Assembly (NCBI RefSeq): GCF_030316765.1
Contig: NZ_JASZYT010000010.1
Coordinates: forward strand, 124,001 to 188,000
Direction of reading: 5' to 3'
Origin: Variovorax saccharolyticus
GTDB taxonomy: Bacteria > Pseudomonadota > Gammaproteobacteria > Burkholderiales > Burkholderiaceae_C
Length of the DNA: 64,000 bases
The number at the start of each line of letters is the position of its first letter. The stretch's first letter is position 1. Positions 33,338 to 42,290 of this stretch are shown in pieces. Under the pieces are notes generated by a model. It did no database searches and was not told the origin of the DNA. It saw nothing but the letters and a program-made list of their open reading frames with translations. Made by a program: the position numbers and the translations under genes.

Positions 33338-35050
33338 TCAGAACTCGGTCCAGTCGCCCGCCGCACTGACGGCGGGTACAGATTGCGGCGCGCTGGCGGC
33401 CTTCTTCCCGAGCGGTCGGGTGGGCACCTTGGGGCTTGCCTTCGATGCGGCGGTCTGGACCGCCACGGGCCTGAAGGCCGGTTCGCTGCGTCCCGCCGAG
33501 GCCGCGCCCAGCTTGAACACGCTGACCGCCTGCACCAGGCTGCCGGCCTGTTCCTGCAGCGACCCCGCGGCCGCAGCAGCCTCTTCCACCAGTGCCGCGT
33601 TCTGCTGCGTCACCTGGTCCATCTGCGTGATCGCCTGGTTGATCTGCTCGATGCCCGAGGTCTGTTCCTGGCTGGCCGCCGTGATCTCGCCCATGATGTC
33701 GGTCACCCGCTTCACGCTGTCGACGATCTCTTCCATCGTCTTGCCGGCTTCGGCCACCTGCTTGCTGCCTTCCTCGACCTTCTCCACCGAGTCGCCGATC
33801 AGGGTCTTGATCTCCTTGGCCGCGGCTGCCGAGCGCTGCGCCAGGCTGCGCACCTCGGAGGCCACCACCGCGAAGCCGCGGCCCTGTTCGCCGGCGCGTG
33901 CAGCTTCCACTGCTGCATTGAGTGCCAGGATGTTGGTCTGGAAGGCGATGCCGTCGATCACGCCGATGATGTCCACGATCTTGCGCGAGGACGCGTTGAT
34001 CGATCCCATGGTGTCGACCACCTGGCTCACGACGCTGCCGCCCTTGACTGCGACTTCGGAGGCCGAGACCGCCAACTGGTTGGCCTGGCGCGCGTTGTCC
34101 GCGTTCTGCTTGACCGTGCTGGTGAGTTCTTCCATCGAGGCCGCGGTCTCTTCGAGCGAACTGGCCTGCTCTTCGGTGCGCGAGGACAGATCCTGGTTGC
34201 CGCTGGCGATCTGGCCCGAGGCCGTGGCGATCGTGTCGGTGCCGGTGCGGACTTCGCCGACCACCTTCGCGAGGCTGTCGTTCATGTGCTTGAGCGCCTG
34301 CATCAGCTGGCCGGTCTCGTCGCGCCCCCCGATCTCGATGCGCATGCTCAGGTCACCCGCCGCCACCGTCTCGGCCACCTTGACCGCCTTGTCCAGGGGC
34401 CGCGTGATGCTGCGCGAGATGAGCCATGCAAAGAGGCTGCCCGCCAGCACCGTCAGGATGCCGAGGAAGAGCGTCAACGAAAAACTGCGCGCATTGGCCG
34501 CATCGATGGCGCGGCTCATGTCGTCGATCGCCTGCCGTTCCATCGACAGCAGGTCGAGCACGCGGGCCTCGTAGGCCTTGGCGGCGGGCTGGAACGAGTC
34601 CTTGAATGCGCGCTCCGTCTCCGCGGCATTGCCGCTGGCCTTCGCCTTGCCCACCACGTCCTTGCCCGCCTGGTACTTGGCGCGAAGTTCGACGATCGAC
34701 TTGAACATCGCCTTCTCGGCGTCGGTCACCAGCAGCGCCTCGACCTTCGCCATGGTCTCGCTGCCCTTCTTGACGCTGTCGGAGATGACATCGGCAAAGG
34801 TGACGGGCAGCGTTTCGTCGGTGGTCTTGGCGATCATCGAGGTGCGCGCGATGGCCGAATAGGTCAGCACGTACCAGTCGGAAATGAGCCGCTCCTTGGC
34901 CAGCGGACTCTGCATCATGTGGCGCGTAGCCTCCGCGTTGTTCCGCGCGCTGACCAGCGCAGCGGCGGTCGAGACGATCGTGAGGCCCAGCACGATGGCG
35001 AAAGCGATGGCGAGGCGGGTGCCGATGCGGACGTTGGACAGGAGATTCAT
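33338..35050 (-). CDS. Methyl-accepting chemotaxis protein 3 (four-helix-bundle sensor, CheR-tether tail)
   Basis: This 570-residue receptor starts MNLLSNVRIGTRLAIAFAIV. The periplasmic 4HB domain has HMMQSPLAKERLISDWYVL and FKSIVELRAKYQAGKDVVGK, followed by the second helix FSLTLFLGILTVLAGSLFAW, HAMP, and the class B signalling domain (TLIGDSVEKVEEGSKQVAEA, SSRKIVDIIG). A roughly 50-residue Ala/Pro/Lys linker leads to the C-terminal AGDWTEF pentapeptide. It starts 30 bp after cheW1 and is probably co-transcribed with it. Confidence 0.95.
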   Translation of the reverse strand: MNLLSNVRIGTRLAIAFAIVLGLTIVSTAAALVSARNNAEATRHMMQSPLAKERLISDWYVLTYSAIARTSMIAKTTDETLPVTFADVISDSVKKGSETMAKVEALLVTDAEKAMFKSIVELRAKYQAGKDVVGKAKASGNAAETERAFKDSFQPAAKAYEARVLDLLSMERQAIDDMSRAIDAANARSFSLTLFLGILTVLAGSLFAWLISRSITRPLDKAVKVAETVAAGDLSMRIEIGGRDETGQLMQALKHMNDSLAKVVGEVRTGTDTIATASGQIASGNQDLSSRTEEQASSLEETAASMEELTSTVKQNADNARQANQLAVSASEVAVKGGSVVSQVVDTMGSINASSRKIVDIIGVIDGIAFQTNILALNAAVEAARAGEQGRGFAVVASEVRSLAQRSAAAAKEIKTLIGDSVEKVEEGSKQVAEAGKTMEEIVDSVKRVTDIMGEITAASQEQTSGIEQINQAITQMDQVTQQNAALVEEAAAAAGSLQEQAGSLVQAVSVFKLGAASAGRSEPAFRPVAVQTAASKASPKVPTRPLGKKAASAPQSVPAVSAAGDWTEF

Positions 35051-35080
35051 GATCAGGCTCGTGAATGGGAAGAGTGGGGT

Positions 35081-35599
35081 TCAGGCCGCGGCGGCTTCGA
35101 TCAGGCCCATTTCGTCGCTGGACATCAGCCGGTCGATGTCCACCAGGATCAGCATCCGCTCATCCAGCGTGCCCAGCCCGATCAGGTAGTCCGTGTCCAG
35201 CACCGAACCCATCGCTGGCGCCGGCTTGATCTGCTCCGCCGTCAGCGTGATCACGTCCGACACGCTGTCCACCACCATCCCCACCACCCGGCCTCCGATG
35301 TTCAGCACGATCACCACCGTGAACTGGTCGTAGCTCGGCGTGCCCAGCGCGAACTTGATCCGCATGTCGATGATCGGAACGATGATCCCTCGCAGGTTCA
35401 CCACCCCCTTGATGTACTCCGGCGCGTTCGCGATCCGCGTCACCGCGTCGTAGCCACGCAGCTCCTGCACCTTCTGGATGTCGATGCCGTACTCCTCTTC
35501 ACCCAGGGTGAACGAGAGGAACTCGAGCGGCTTGCCGGCACGCGCCGAGGGTGCGGCCGCCTCGGAGGCGACCTGGTGGGCTTGATCTGTGGTCTTCAC
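35081..35599 (-). CDS. cheW: Chemotaxis coupling protein CheW (copy 1)
   Basis: CheW links receptors to the CheA kinase. A GTG at 35599 overlaps the stop of the upstream receptor as GTGA, with GGAG 8 bases before it, giving 172 residues. The first 27 residues are a variable Ala-rich leader. The CheW fold follows: FLSFTLGEEEYGIDIQKVQE, IKGVVNLRGIIVPIIDMRIK and MVVDSVSDVITLTAEQIKPA. Positions 35097-35512 are almost identical to 43937-44352 in the second cheW; by eye about 8 of 416 bases differ. The same frame stays open upstream through the receptor gene, but that is a shadow, not a fusion. Confidence 0.95.
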   Translation of the reverse strand: MKTTDQAHQVASEAAAPSARAGKPLEFLSFTLGEEEYGIDIQKVQELRGYDAVTRIANAPEYIKGVVNLRGIIVPIIDMRIKFALGTPSYDQFTVVIVLNIGGRVVGMVVDSVSDVITLTAEQIKPAPAMGSVLDTDYLIGLGTLDERMLILVDIDRLMSSDEMGLIEAAAA

Positions 35600-37254
35600 T
35601 TCGTTGACTCCATGACTTGAAAATTTCTGCTGCTGCTGCTTTTGCCGCCGCGGTTGTCGCCGCGGGCGTCCGGCCGGAAGACGCTGACCGCGTCGACCAG
35701 GCTGCCGGCCTGGTTCTCGAGCGCCTGGGCCGCTGCCGAGGCTTCCTCGACCAGTGCCGCGTTCTGCTGCGTCACCTGGTCCATCTGCGTGATCGCCTGG
35801 TTGATCTGTTCGATGCCCGCGGTCTGCTCGCGGCTGGCGGTGGTGATCTCGCCCATGATGTCGGTCACCCGCTTCACGCTGCCGACGATCTCTTCCATCG
35901 TCTGGCCGGCTTCGGCCACCAGCGCACTGCCGGCGCCCACCTTGCTCACCGAGTCGTCGATCAGGCCCTTGATCTCCTTGGCCGCGGCCGCAGAGCGCTG
36001 CGCCAGTCCGCGCACCTCCGCCGCCACCACCGCGAAGCCGCGGCCCTGCTCGCCGGCTCGCGCGGCCTCCACGGCTGCATTGAGCGCCAGGATGTTCGTT
36101 TGAAAGGCGATGCCGTCGATCACGCCGATGATGTCGACGATCTTGCGCGAGGACGCGTTGATCGAGGCCATGGTGTCGACCACCTGGCTCACCACCTCGC
36201 CGCCCTTGACCGCCACTTCGGAGGCCGATGCGGCGAGCAGGTCGGCCTGGCGCGCGTTGTCCGCGTTCTGCTTGACCGTGCTGGTGAGTTCTTCCATCGA
36301 GGCGGCGGTCTCTTCGAGCGAACTGGCCTGCGCCTCGGTGCGCGAGGACAGGTTCTGGTTGCCCGCGGCGATCTGGCCCGAAGCCGTCATGACGCCAGTC
36401 ACGTTGGTTCCCACATCCGCGACGATCGCGAACAGGTTCGCGCTCATCTGGTTGAGCGCCCGCAGCAGCCGCTTGGTTTCGTCCTCGGGCCGGATCTGGA
36501 ACTTCAACAGCGTGCCGCCCGCGATGGACTGCGCCACCCTGACCGCCTGGTCCAGCGGACGAAAGACCGTGCGCGAAAGAAACTGTCCGAGTCCGATCCA
36601 GGCCGCGGCCGAGCCCAGCGATGCCAGCGCGATCGACGTCGGCAGCCAGCCGGGCATCTGCGCGGCGGCGGCGAGCGGCGACATCGCCGCCCAGGCCGCG
36701 GCACCGAAGCCCAAAGAAAGCACAGCGGCGCCGGCGGTAACGGCGAAGACGCGATGCCGCACCGGAATGCGGCGCAGGCTGCCGAGCGGGTCCGAGAGAC
36801 CGCGCCGCACCACTTCGCCCTGGCGCAGGCGCAGGCCCGTCGCCCGGCCATCGAGGATGCGGCGATAGATCTCGGCGACCGCCTCCACGTCCGCAGGTTC
36901 GGGACGGCTGCGCACGGACATGTAGCCCTCGGTCGCGCCGTTTCGATGGATCGGCGTCACGTTGGCCTGCACCCAGTAGAAGTCGCCGTTCTTGCGGCGG
37001 TTCTTGACCAGGCCGGTCCATGGCAGGCCACGGCCCAGGGTCTCCCACATGTCGGCGAAGGCTTCCGGCGGCATGTCGGGGTGGCGCACGATGTTGTGCG
37101 CCTTGCCGATCAGCTCGTCGAGCTCGTAGCCGCTGACCTCGACGAAGATCGGATTGACATAGGTGATGCGCCCCTTCAGATCGGTGCGCGACACCAGCGC
37201 CGCGTCGGGCGGCAGCAGGAATTCCTTGTCGCTGATGGGTAGATTGACACGCAT
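35596..37254 (-). CDS. aer: Aer-like PAS-domain chemoreceptor (aerotaxis/energy taxis)
   Basis: This 552-residue receptor has a cytoplasmic PAS domain in place of a periplasmic sensor. Residues about 10-120 align with E. coli Aer from memory: ITYVNPIFVEVSGYELDELI, HNIVRHPDMPPEAFADMWET, WTGLVKNRRKNGDFYWVQAN. The RHPD segment is where Aer binds FAD, so redox or oxygen sensing is likely. Two hydrophobic stretches follow (about 165-215), then a HAMP-like region and a signalling domain. The adaptation side is class A but with its own variants (GLIDDSVSKVGAGSALVAEA, TTASREQTAGIEQ). It lies 5 bp after receptor 5, overlaps cheW1, and has no pentapeptide tail. Confidence 0.93.
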   Translation of the reverse strand: MRVNLPISDKEFLLPPDAALVSRTDLKGRITYVNPIFVEVSGYELDELIGKAHNIVRHPDMPPEAFADMWETLGRGLPWTGLVKNRRKNGDFYWVQANVTPIHRNGATEGYMSVRSRPEPADVEAVAEIYRRILDGRATGLRLRQGEVVRRGLSDPLGSLRRIPVRHRVFAVTAGAAVLSLGFGAAAWAAMSPLAAAAQMPGWLPTSIALASLGSAAAWIGLGQFLSRTVFRPLDQAVRVAQSIAGGTLLKFQIRPEDETKRLLRALNQMSANLFAIVADVGTNVTGVMTASGQIAAGNQNLSSRTEAQASSLEETAASMEELTSTVKQNADNARQADLLAASASEVAVKGGEVVSQVVDTMASINASSRKIVDIIGVIDGIAFQTNILALNAAVEAARAGEQGRGFAVVAAEVRGLAQRSAAAAKEIKGLIDDSVSKVGAGSALVAEAGQTMEEIVGSVKRVTDIMGEITTASREQTAGIEQINQAITQMDQVTQQNAALVEEASAAAQALENQAGSLVDAVSVFRPDARGDNRGGKSSSSRNFQVMESTK

Positions 37255-37259
37255 GTTCT

Positions 37260-38843
37260 TCAGTGCTTTCCGGTTTCAAAATCAAGCCTGAACATGCTCA
37301 CGACTTGCGACAGGCTTCCGGCCTGTTCCTGCAGCGACCCGGCGGCGGCCGCAGCCTCTTCCACCAGCGCCGCGTTCTGCTGCGTCACCTGGTCCATCTG
37401 CGTGATCGCCTGGTTGATCTGCTCGATGCCCGAGGTCTGCTCCTGGCTGGCCGCCGTGATCTCGCCCATGATGTCGGTCACCCGCTTCACGCTGTCGACG
37501 ATCTCTTCCATCGTCTTGCCGGCTTCGGCCACCTGCTTGCTGCCCTCCTCGACCTTCTCCACCGAGTCGCCGATCAGGGTCTTGATCTCCTTGGCCGCTG
37601 CTGCCGAGCGCTGCGCCAGGCTGCGCACTTCGGAGGCCACCACCGCGAAGCCGCGGCCCTGTTCGCCTGCACGCGCAGCTTCCACCGCTGCGTTCAAGGC
37701 CAGGATATTGGTCTGGAAGGCAATGCCGTCGATCACCCCGATGATGTCCACGATCTTGCGCGAGGACGCGTTGATCGAGCCCATGGTGTCGACCACCTGG
37801 CTCACGACGCTGCCGCCCTTGACTGCGACTTCGGAGGCCGAGACCGCCAACTGGTTGGCTTGGCGCGCGTTGTCCGCGTTTTGCTTGACGGTGCTGGTGA
37901 GTTCTTCCATCGAGGCCGCCGTCTCTTCGAGCGAGCTGGCCTGCTCTTCGGTGCGCGACGACAGATCCTGGTTGCCGCTGGCGATCTGGCTCGAAGCCGT
38001 CGCGATCGTGTCGGTGCCGGTGCGGACTTCGCCGACCACCTTCGAGAGACTGCCGCGCATGTGCTCGATCGCATGCATCAGGCTGGACGCGTCGCCGGCC
38101 TTCAGCTCGATGCTTGCCGCGAGGTCGCCGTCCGCGATCCGCCGGGCGATGGCCGACGCGGCAGCCGGCTCGCCGCCCAGCTGCTTCAACAGGCCGCGCG
38201 ATATGCTCCATCCCAGCGCAAACAGAACGGCGGCCAGGGCCACCGCCCAAGCCGACAAGGCGATCAGCCGCTGGATGATCTTCGCACTCACCGTGTCGAC
38301 ATACACACCCGAGCCGACGATCCACCCCCAGGGCTTGAAGCCCTTGACATAGGACACCTTGGGCACCGGCGTCTCGCTGCCCGGCTTCGCCCACTCGTAG
38401 GACACGAAACCGGCGTCGCTGGCTTTGACCGTCTTCACGAACTCGATGAAGATGGCCTTGCCGGTGCTGTCCTTGTTGCCCGACAGGTCCTTGTTCTCGA
38501 GCGCCGGACTGATCGGATGCATCAGCATCCGCGGCTCCATGTCGTTGAGCCAGAAATATTCGTTGCCGCTGTAGCGCAAGCCGCGCAGGGTCTGCATCGC
38601 CTGCTCCTTGGCTTGCGCCTCGCTGAGCACGCCCTTCTCCGCCAGCCCGTGGTAGTAGGTGAGCACCCCGTAGGCCGTCTCGACGGCCTGGCGGACGCTG
38701 GCCTGGCGCTCCTCCATGATGAGCTTCTGCTCGGAGTACAGGAACAGCCCGGTCAATGCGAAGACCCCGAGGACTGCGGCGCTCACGAGGATGCCAAGCC
38801 TCCTCGCGATGCTGACGGAGCGGAAATTCAGGATCTGGGACAT
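37260..38843 (-). CDS. Methyl-accepting chemotaxis protein 5 (single Cache sensor)
   Basis: The ATG at 38843 (MSQILNFRSVSIARRLGILV) gives 527 residues. The longer frame from 38870 would start inside the -10 region of its sigma-28 promoter and is rejected. The periplasmic part is an sCache_2 domain (GNEYFWLNDMEPRMLMHPIS, FVSYEWAKPGSETPVPKVSY, GWIVGSGVYVDTV), a fold that usually binds small organic acids. The second helix, HAMP and class B signalling domain follow. The protein ends at FRLDFETGKH without a pentapeptide. It is the first gene of a run that continues into aer, cheW1 and receptors 3, 2 and 1. Confidence 0.95.
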   Translation of the reverse strand: MSQILNFRSVSIARRLGILVSAAVLGVFALTGLFLYSEQKLIMEERQASVRQAVETAYGVLTYYHGLAEKGVLSEAQAKEQAMQTLRGLRYSGNEYFWLNDMEPRMLMHPISPALENKDLSGNKDSTGKAIFIEFVKTVKASDAGFVSYEWAKPGSETPVPKVSYVKGFKPWGWIVGSGVYVDTVSAKIIQRLIALSAWAVALAAVLFALGWSISRGLLKQLGGEPAAASAIARRIADGDLAASIELKAGDASSLMHAIEHMRGSLSKVVGEVRTGTDTIATASSQIASGNQDLSSRTEEQASSLEETAASMEELTSTVKQNADNARQANQLAVSASEVAVKGGSVVSQVVDTMGSINASSRKIVDIIGVIDGIAFQTNILALNAAVEAARAGEQGRGFAVVASEVRSLAQRSAAAAKEIKTLIGDSVEKVEEGSKQVAEAGKTMEEIVDSVKRVTDIMGEITAASQEQTSGIEQINQAITQMDQVTQQNAALVEEAAAAAGSLQEQAGSLSQVVSMFRLDFETGKH

Positions 38844-38874
38844 GCTGGCCTGGGTGATTGGATGGTCCACACTG

Positions 38875-38901
38875 CTATCGGCAGCGCGCCGCCCGTCTTG
38901 A
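38875..38901 (-). promoter_or_regulatory. Sigma-28 promoter before the Cache-domain receptor
   Basis: On the minus strand TCAA (38898-38901) is followed by 15 bases and GCCGATAG (38875-38882), matching the FliA pattern with one change at each end. The -10 end is 31 bp from the ATG at 38843. It would drive receptor 5, aer, cheW1 and receptors 3, 2 and 1 as late genes. Confidence 0.85.
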
Positions 38902-38922
38902 AGGGCTGGCGCGAAATTCCGC

Positions 38923-40476
38923 TCAGCGGCCCCCGTCCAGCTTGAACACGCTGACCGCCTGCACCAGGCTTCCGGCCTGTTCCTGCAGCGACCCGGCGGC
39001 CGCAGCAGCCTCTTCCACCAGCGCCGCGTTCTGCTGCGTCACCTGGTCCATCTGCGTGATCGCCTGGTTGATCTGCTCGATCCCCGAGGTCTGCTCCTGG
39101 CTGGCCGCCGTGATCTCGCCCATGATGTCGGTCACCCGCTTCACGCTGTCGACGATCTCCTCCATCGTCTTGCCGGCTTCGGCCACCTGCTTGCTGCCTT
39201 CCTCGACCTTCTCCACCGAGTCGCCGATCAGGGTCTTGATCTCCTTGGCCGCCGCTGCCGAGCGCTGCGCCAGGCTGCGCACTTCGGAAGCCACCACTGC
39301 GAAGCCGCGGCCCTGTTCGCCGGCACGTGCGGCTTCCACTGCGGCATTGAGCGCCAGGATGTTCGTTTGAAAGGCGATGCCATCGATCACGCCGATGATG
39401 TCGACGATCTTGCGCGAGGACGCGTTGATCGAGCCCATGGTGTCGACCACCTGGCTCACGACGCTGCCGCCCTTGACTGCGACTTCGGAGGCCGAGACGG
39501 CCAGCTGATTCGCCTGGCGGGCGTTGTCCGCGTTTTGCTTGACCGTGCTGGTGAGTTCTTCCATCGACGCTGCGGTCTCTTCGAGCGAACTGGCCTGCTC
39601 TTCGGTGCGCGACGACAAGTCCTGGTTGCCGCTGGCGATCTGGCCCGAGGCCGTGGCGATCGTGTCGGTGCCGGTGCGGACCTCGCCGACCACCTTCGCG
39701 AGGCTGTCGTTCATGTGCTTGAGCGCCTGCATCAGCTGGCCGGTCTCGTCGCGGCTTTCGACCGCGATCCGGCTGCCCAGGTTGCCGTCGGCCACGCTCT
39801 CGGCCACCTGGACCGCCTGACTCAGCGGACGAACGATCCCGACCGTCAAACGCCATGCGAACAGTGCACCCGCCGCCAGCGCGATGATCGACAGCACGAT
39901 CAGCGCCCTGCGCCCCGTGTCGTGCTCGTTCGCGATCGCCCGGGCCGAAGCGTCGATCTGCGCGCGCTCGTGCACGGTGAGAGCGCCCACGGCTTTCTGG
40001 TAGTTCGCGAGCGCCGCGGCGAACTCGTTGTCGGCCAGCTTGCCGGCGCCCTCGGCATCGTTCGCGGCCTTGAGCTTGTTGAGCGCCGCGAGCAGTTCGA
40101 GCACCACCCGGCGCGCTTCGGCCACGTCGCCGTAGAGCTTCTTCTCTTCGGGAGAGCTCAGCAATTCTTCAAGCTTCTTCTGCAGCGGATTGATCAGCGC
40201 CTGCCCGGCGCCCAGTTCCTTCTTGAAATAGGCCTCGGTGGCGCTGTCGGAGGCCTTGACGATCGCGAAGGTGCGCACGATGTTGGCCGCCAACAGGGTC
40301 GACCATTCGCCGACCATGCGTTCCTTGACCAAGGTCTGTTCGACCATCTGCTGCGTGGCGTTCCCCACATTGGCCAGGCGCAGCATGCCGGTGGCCGAAA
40401 GCAAGGCCATCAGCACCAGCATGGCTGCAAAGCCGATGCCCAGGCGCGTGCCGATCTTCAGATTCTTCAAGCTCAT
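38923..40476 (-). CDS. Methyl-accepting chemotaxis protein 6 (four-helix-bundle sensor)
   Basis: The ATG at 40476 (MSLKNLKIGTRLGIGFAAML), with an AGAGGGA site, gives 517 residues. The 4HB domain includes QQMVEQTLVKERMVGEWSTL and LINPLQKKLEELLSSPEEKK, similar to receptor 8. The second helix (ALIVLSIIALAAGALFAWRL), HAMP and class B signalling domain follow. It ends abruptly at VSVFKLDGGR with no linker or pentapeptide. The end of this receptor and the start of receptor 5 are separated by the sigma-28 promoter. Confidence 0.94.
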   Translation of the reverse strand: MSLKNLKIGTRLGIGFAAMLVLMALLSATGMLRLANVGNATQQMVEQTLVKERMVGEWSTLLAANIVRTFAIVKASDSATEAYFKKELGAGQALINPLQKKLEELLSSPEEKKLYGDVAEARRVVLELLAALNKLKAANDAEGAGKLADNEFAAALANYQKAVGALTVHERAQIDASARAIANEHDTGRRALIVLSIIALAAGALFAWRLTVGIVRPLSQAVQVAESVADGNLGSRIAVESRDETGQLMQALKHMNDSLAKVVGEVRTGTDTIATASGQIASGNQDLSSRTEEQASSLEETAASMEELTSTVKQNADNARQANQLAVSASEVAVKGGSVVSQVVDTMGSINASSRKIVDIIGVIDGIAFQTNILALNAAVEAARAGEQGRGFAVVASEVRSLAQRSAAAAKEIKTLIGDSVEKVEEGSKQVAEAGKTMEEIVDSVKRVTDIMGEITAASQEQTSGIEQINQAITQMDQVTQQNAALVEEAAAAAGSLQEQAGSLVQAVSVFKLDGGR

Positions 40477-40533
40477 CGCAAATCCCTCTTTTCCATCAAA
40501 CGGGTGGCGTGGCGCCGGGCGCCACAAGACTTT

Positions 40534-42255
40534 CTAGAACTCGGTCCAGTCGCCAGCGGCGGACGCCGTCGTCACCGGCCGGGACGGCGCGGCGGCCTGC
40601 GGCGCGCGTGGCGCCGTGGCCTGAGGTGCCTGCTTCTTCGGCGCCGGTCTCGCGGGCGGAGCGACAGTTGCCGCGGCGTGCGCGAAGGCGTGCGCCGGGC
40701 GACCCGCCGCATCGAGCTTGAAGACGCTCACCACCTGCGACAGGTTGCCCGCCTGCTCCTGCAGCGACTGCGCAGCCGCCGAGGCTTCCTCCACCAGTGC
40801 CGCGTTCTGCTGCGTCACCTGGTCCATCTGCGTGATCGCCTGGTTGATCTGCTCGATGCCCGAGGTCTGCTCCTGGCTGGCTGCCGTGATCTCGCCCATG
40901 ATGTCCGTCACCCGCTTCACGCTGTCGACGATCTCCTCCATCGTCTTGCCGGCTTCGGCCACCTGTTTGCTGCCTTCCTCGACCTTCTCCACCGAGTCGC
41001 CGATCAGGGTCTTGATCTCCTTGGCGGCTGCTGCCGAGCGCTGCGCCAGGCTGCGCACCTCGGAGGCCACGACCGCGAAGCCGCGGCCCTGCTCGCCGGC
41101 ACGCGCAGCTTCCACTGCGGCATTGAGCGCCAGGATGTTGGTCTGGAAGGCAATGCCGTCGATCACGCCGATGATGTCCACGATCTTGCGCGAGGACGCG
41201 TTGATCGATCCCATGGTGTCGACCACCTGGCTCACGACGCTGCCGCCCTTGACTGCGACTTCGGAGGCCGAAACCGCCAGCTGGTTGGCTTGGCGGGCGT
41301 TGTCCGCGTTCTGCTTGACGGTCGAGGTGAGTTCTTCCATCGAGGCTGCGGTCTCTTCGAGCGAGCTGGCCTGCTCTTCGGTGCGCGAGGACAGGTCCTG
41401 GTTGCCGCTGGCGATCTGGCCCGAGGCCGTCGCGATCGTGTCGGTTCCGCTGCGGACTTCGCCCACGATCTTCACCAGGCTGCTGTTCATCTCCTTGAGC
41501 GCCTGCATCAGCCGTCCGGTCTCGTCCTTCGAATGGACTTCGATGCGCGAGCTGATGTCGCCCGCGGCCACGGTCTCTGCGATCTTTACCGCCTCGCCGA
41601 TCGGCCGGGTGATCGAACGCGTGATGAACCACGCGATGGCCGCGCCCATCAGGATCGCGAAGCCGCCCAGCCCGAGCATGAGCTTGCGCGCCTGGCGGTA
41701 CTCGGCCGCCGCTTCGTCCATGGCTTTCTCGGACAACCGGTTCTCGTGCGCCGCCATCTCGTCCAAAGCCGCCAGCGTGGCGCGCACGGCGGGATCGAAC
41801 TTCTTCATCACCAGCTCGGTCGCCTCTTCGTTCTTGTTCTGGAGTGCGAGTTCGAGCAGCTTCTCGTTCAGCGGCGCCGCCACCGCCAACGCCTGCTCGA
41901 CCTTGGCGATCCGGCTCTTGCCCTCGTCCGAGACGACCAGCTTGCCGAGCGTGGTCCTGGCCACGGTGTAGCGCTCGCGCGCCGCCGCGACTTTCTTCAT
42001 CTGCTCGCGCATCGCGGCTTCGTCGGACAGCAGCACGAGTTGCGTGCCGTAGCCCGCGATGTCGCGGATCGAATCCAGCATCGTGTTGACCGTCGCGACC
42101 TTCACGTTGTTGAGCGTGACGATGCCGTCGAGCCGCTGCTGGATGGCCGCCAGCGAATTCAGGCCAAGGCCCATCAGCAGCGCCAGCAGAAGCAGCACGG
42201 CAGCGAATCCGGCAGCGAGGCGGGTTCCGATCTTGAGGTTTGAAAGCGTGTTCAT
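40534..42255 (-). CDS. Methyl-accepting chemotaxis protein 7 (four-helix-bundle sensor, CheR-tether tail)
   Basis: This 573-residue receptor starts MNTLSNLKIGTRLAAGFAAV. The periplasmic helix bundle has LDGIVTLNNVKVATVNTMLD and LVMKKFDPAVRATLAALDEM. The second helix, HAMP and class B signalling domain follow. A roughly 55-residue Ala/Pro/Lys linker ends with SAAGDWTEF, the xWxxF CheR/CheB tether. No clear ribosome site precedes the ATG (the 15 bases before it are pyrimidine-rich), so translation may depend on coupling to receptor 8, which ends 35 bp upstream. Confidence 0.94.
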   Translation of the reverse strand: MNTLSNLKIGTRLAAGFAAVLLLLALLMGLGLNSLAAIQQRLDGIVTLNNVKVATVNTMLDSIRDIAGYGTQLVLLSDEAAMREQMKKVAAARERYTVARTTLGKLVVSDEGKSRIAKVEQALAVAAPLNEKLLELALQNKNEEATELVMKKFDPAVRATLAALDEMAAHENRLSEKAMDEAAAEYRQARKLMLGLGGFAILMGAAIAWFITRSITRPIGEAVKIAETVAAGDISSRIEVHSKDETGRLMQALKEMNSSLVKIVGEVRSGTDTIATASGQIASGNQDLSSRTEEQASSLEETAASMEELTSTVKQNADNARQANQLAVSASEVAVKGGSVVSQVVDTMGSINASSRKIVDIIGVIDGIAFQTNILALNAAVEAARAGEQGRGFAVVASEVRSLAQRSAAAAKEIKTLIGDSVEKVEEGSKQVAEAGKTMEEIVDSVKRVTDIMGEITAASQEQTSGIEQINQAITQMDQVTQQNAALVEEASAAAQSLQEQAGNLSQVVSVFKLDAAGRPAHAFAHAAATVAPPARPAPKKQAPQATAPRAPQAAAPSRPVTTASAAGDWTEF

Positions 42256-42290
42256 GGGGTAGGAAGGAATGAGAGGGACCAGAGCGGATA

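Noticed and set aside
35081..37285. An apparent 734-residue protein that ends in CheW, suggesting an MCP-CheW fusion
   Set aside because: Only the last 172 codons are CheW. The upstream part is the aer-like gene read in the wrong frame, and a GTG with a ribosome site starts CheW at the GTGA overlap.
39367..42243. A 958-codon open frame antisense to receptors 6 and 7, and similar long antisense frames opposite the other receptors
   Set aside because: High GC makes the opposite strand free of stops. The translation is Arg/His/Asp-rich with no domain, and the same shadow repeats wherever the conserved receptor sequence repeats.
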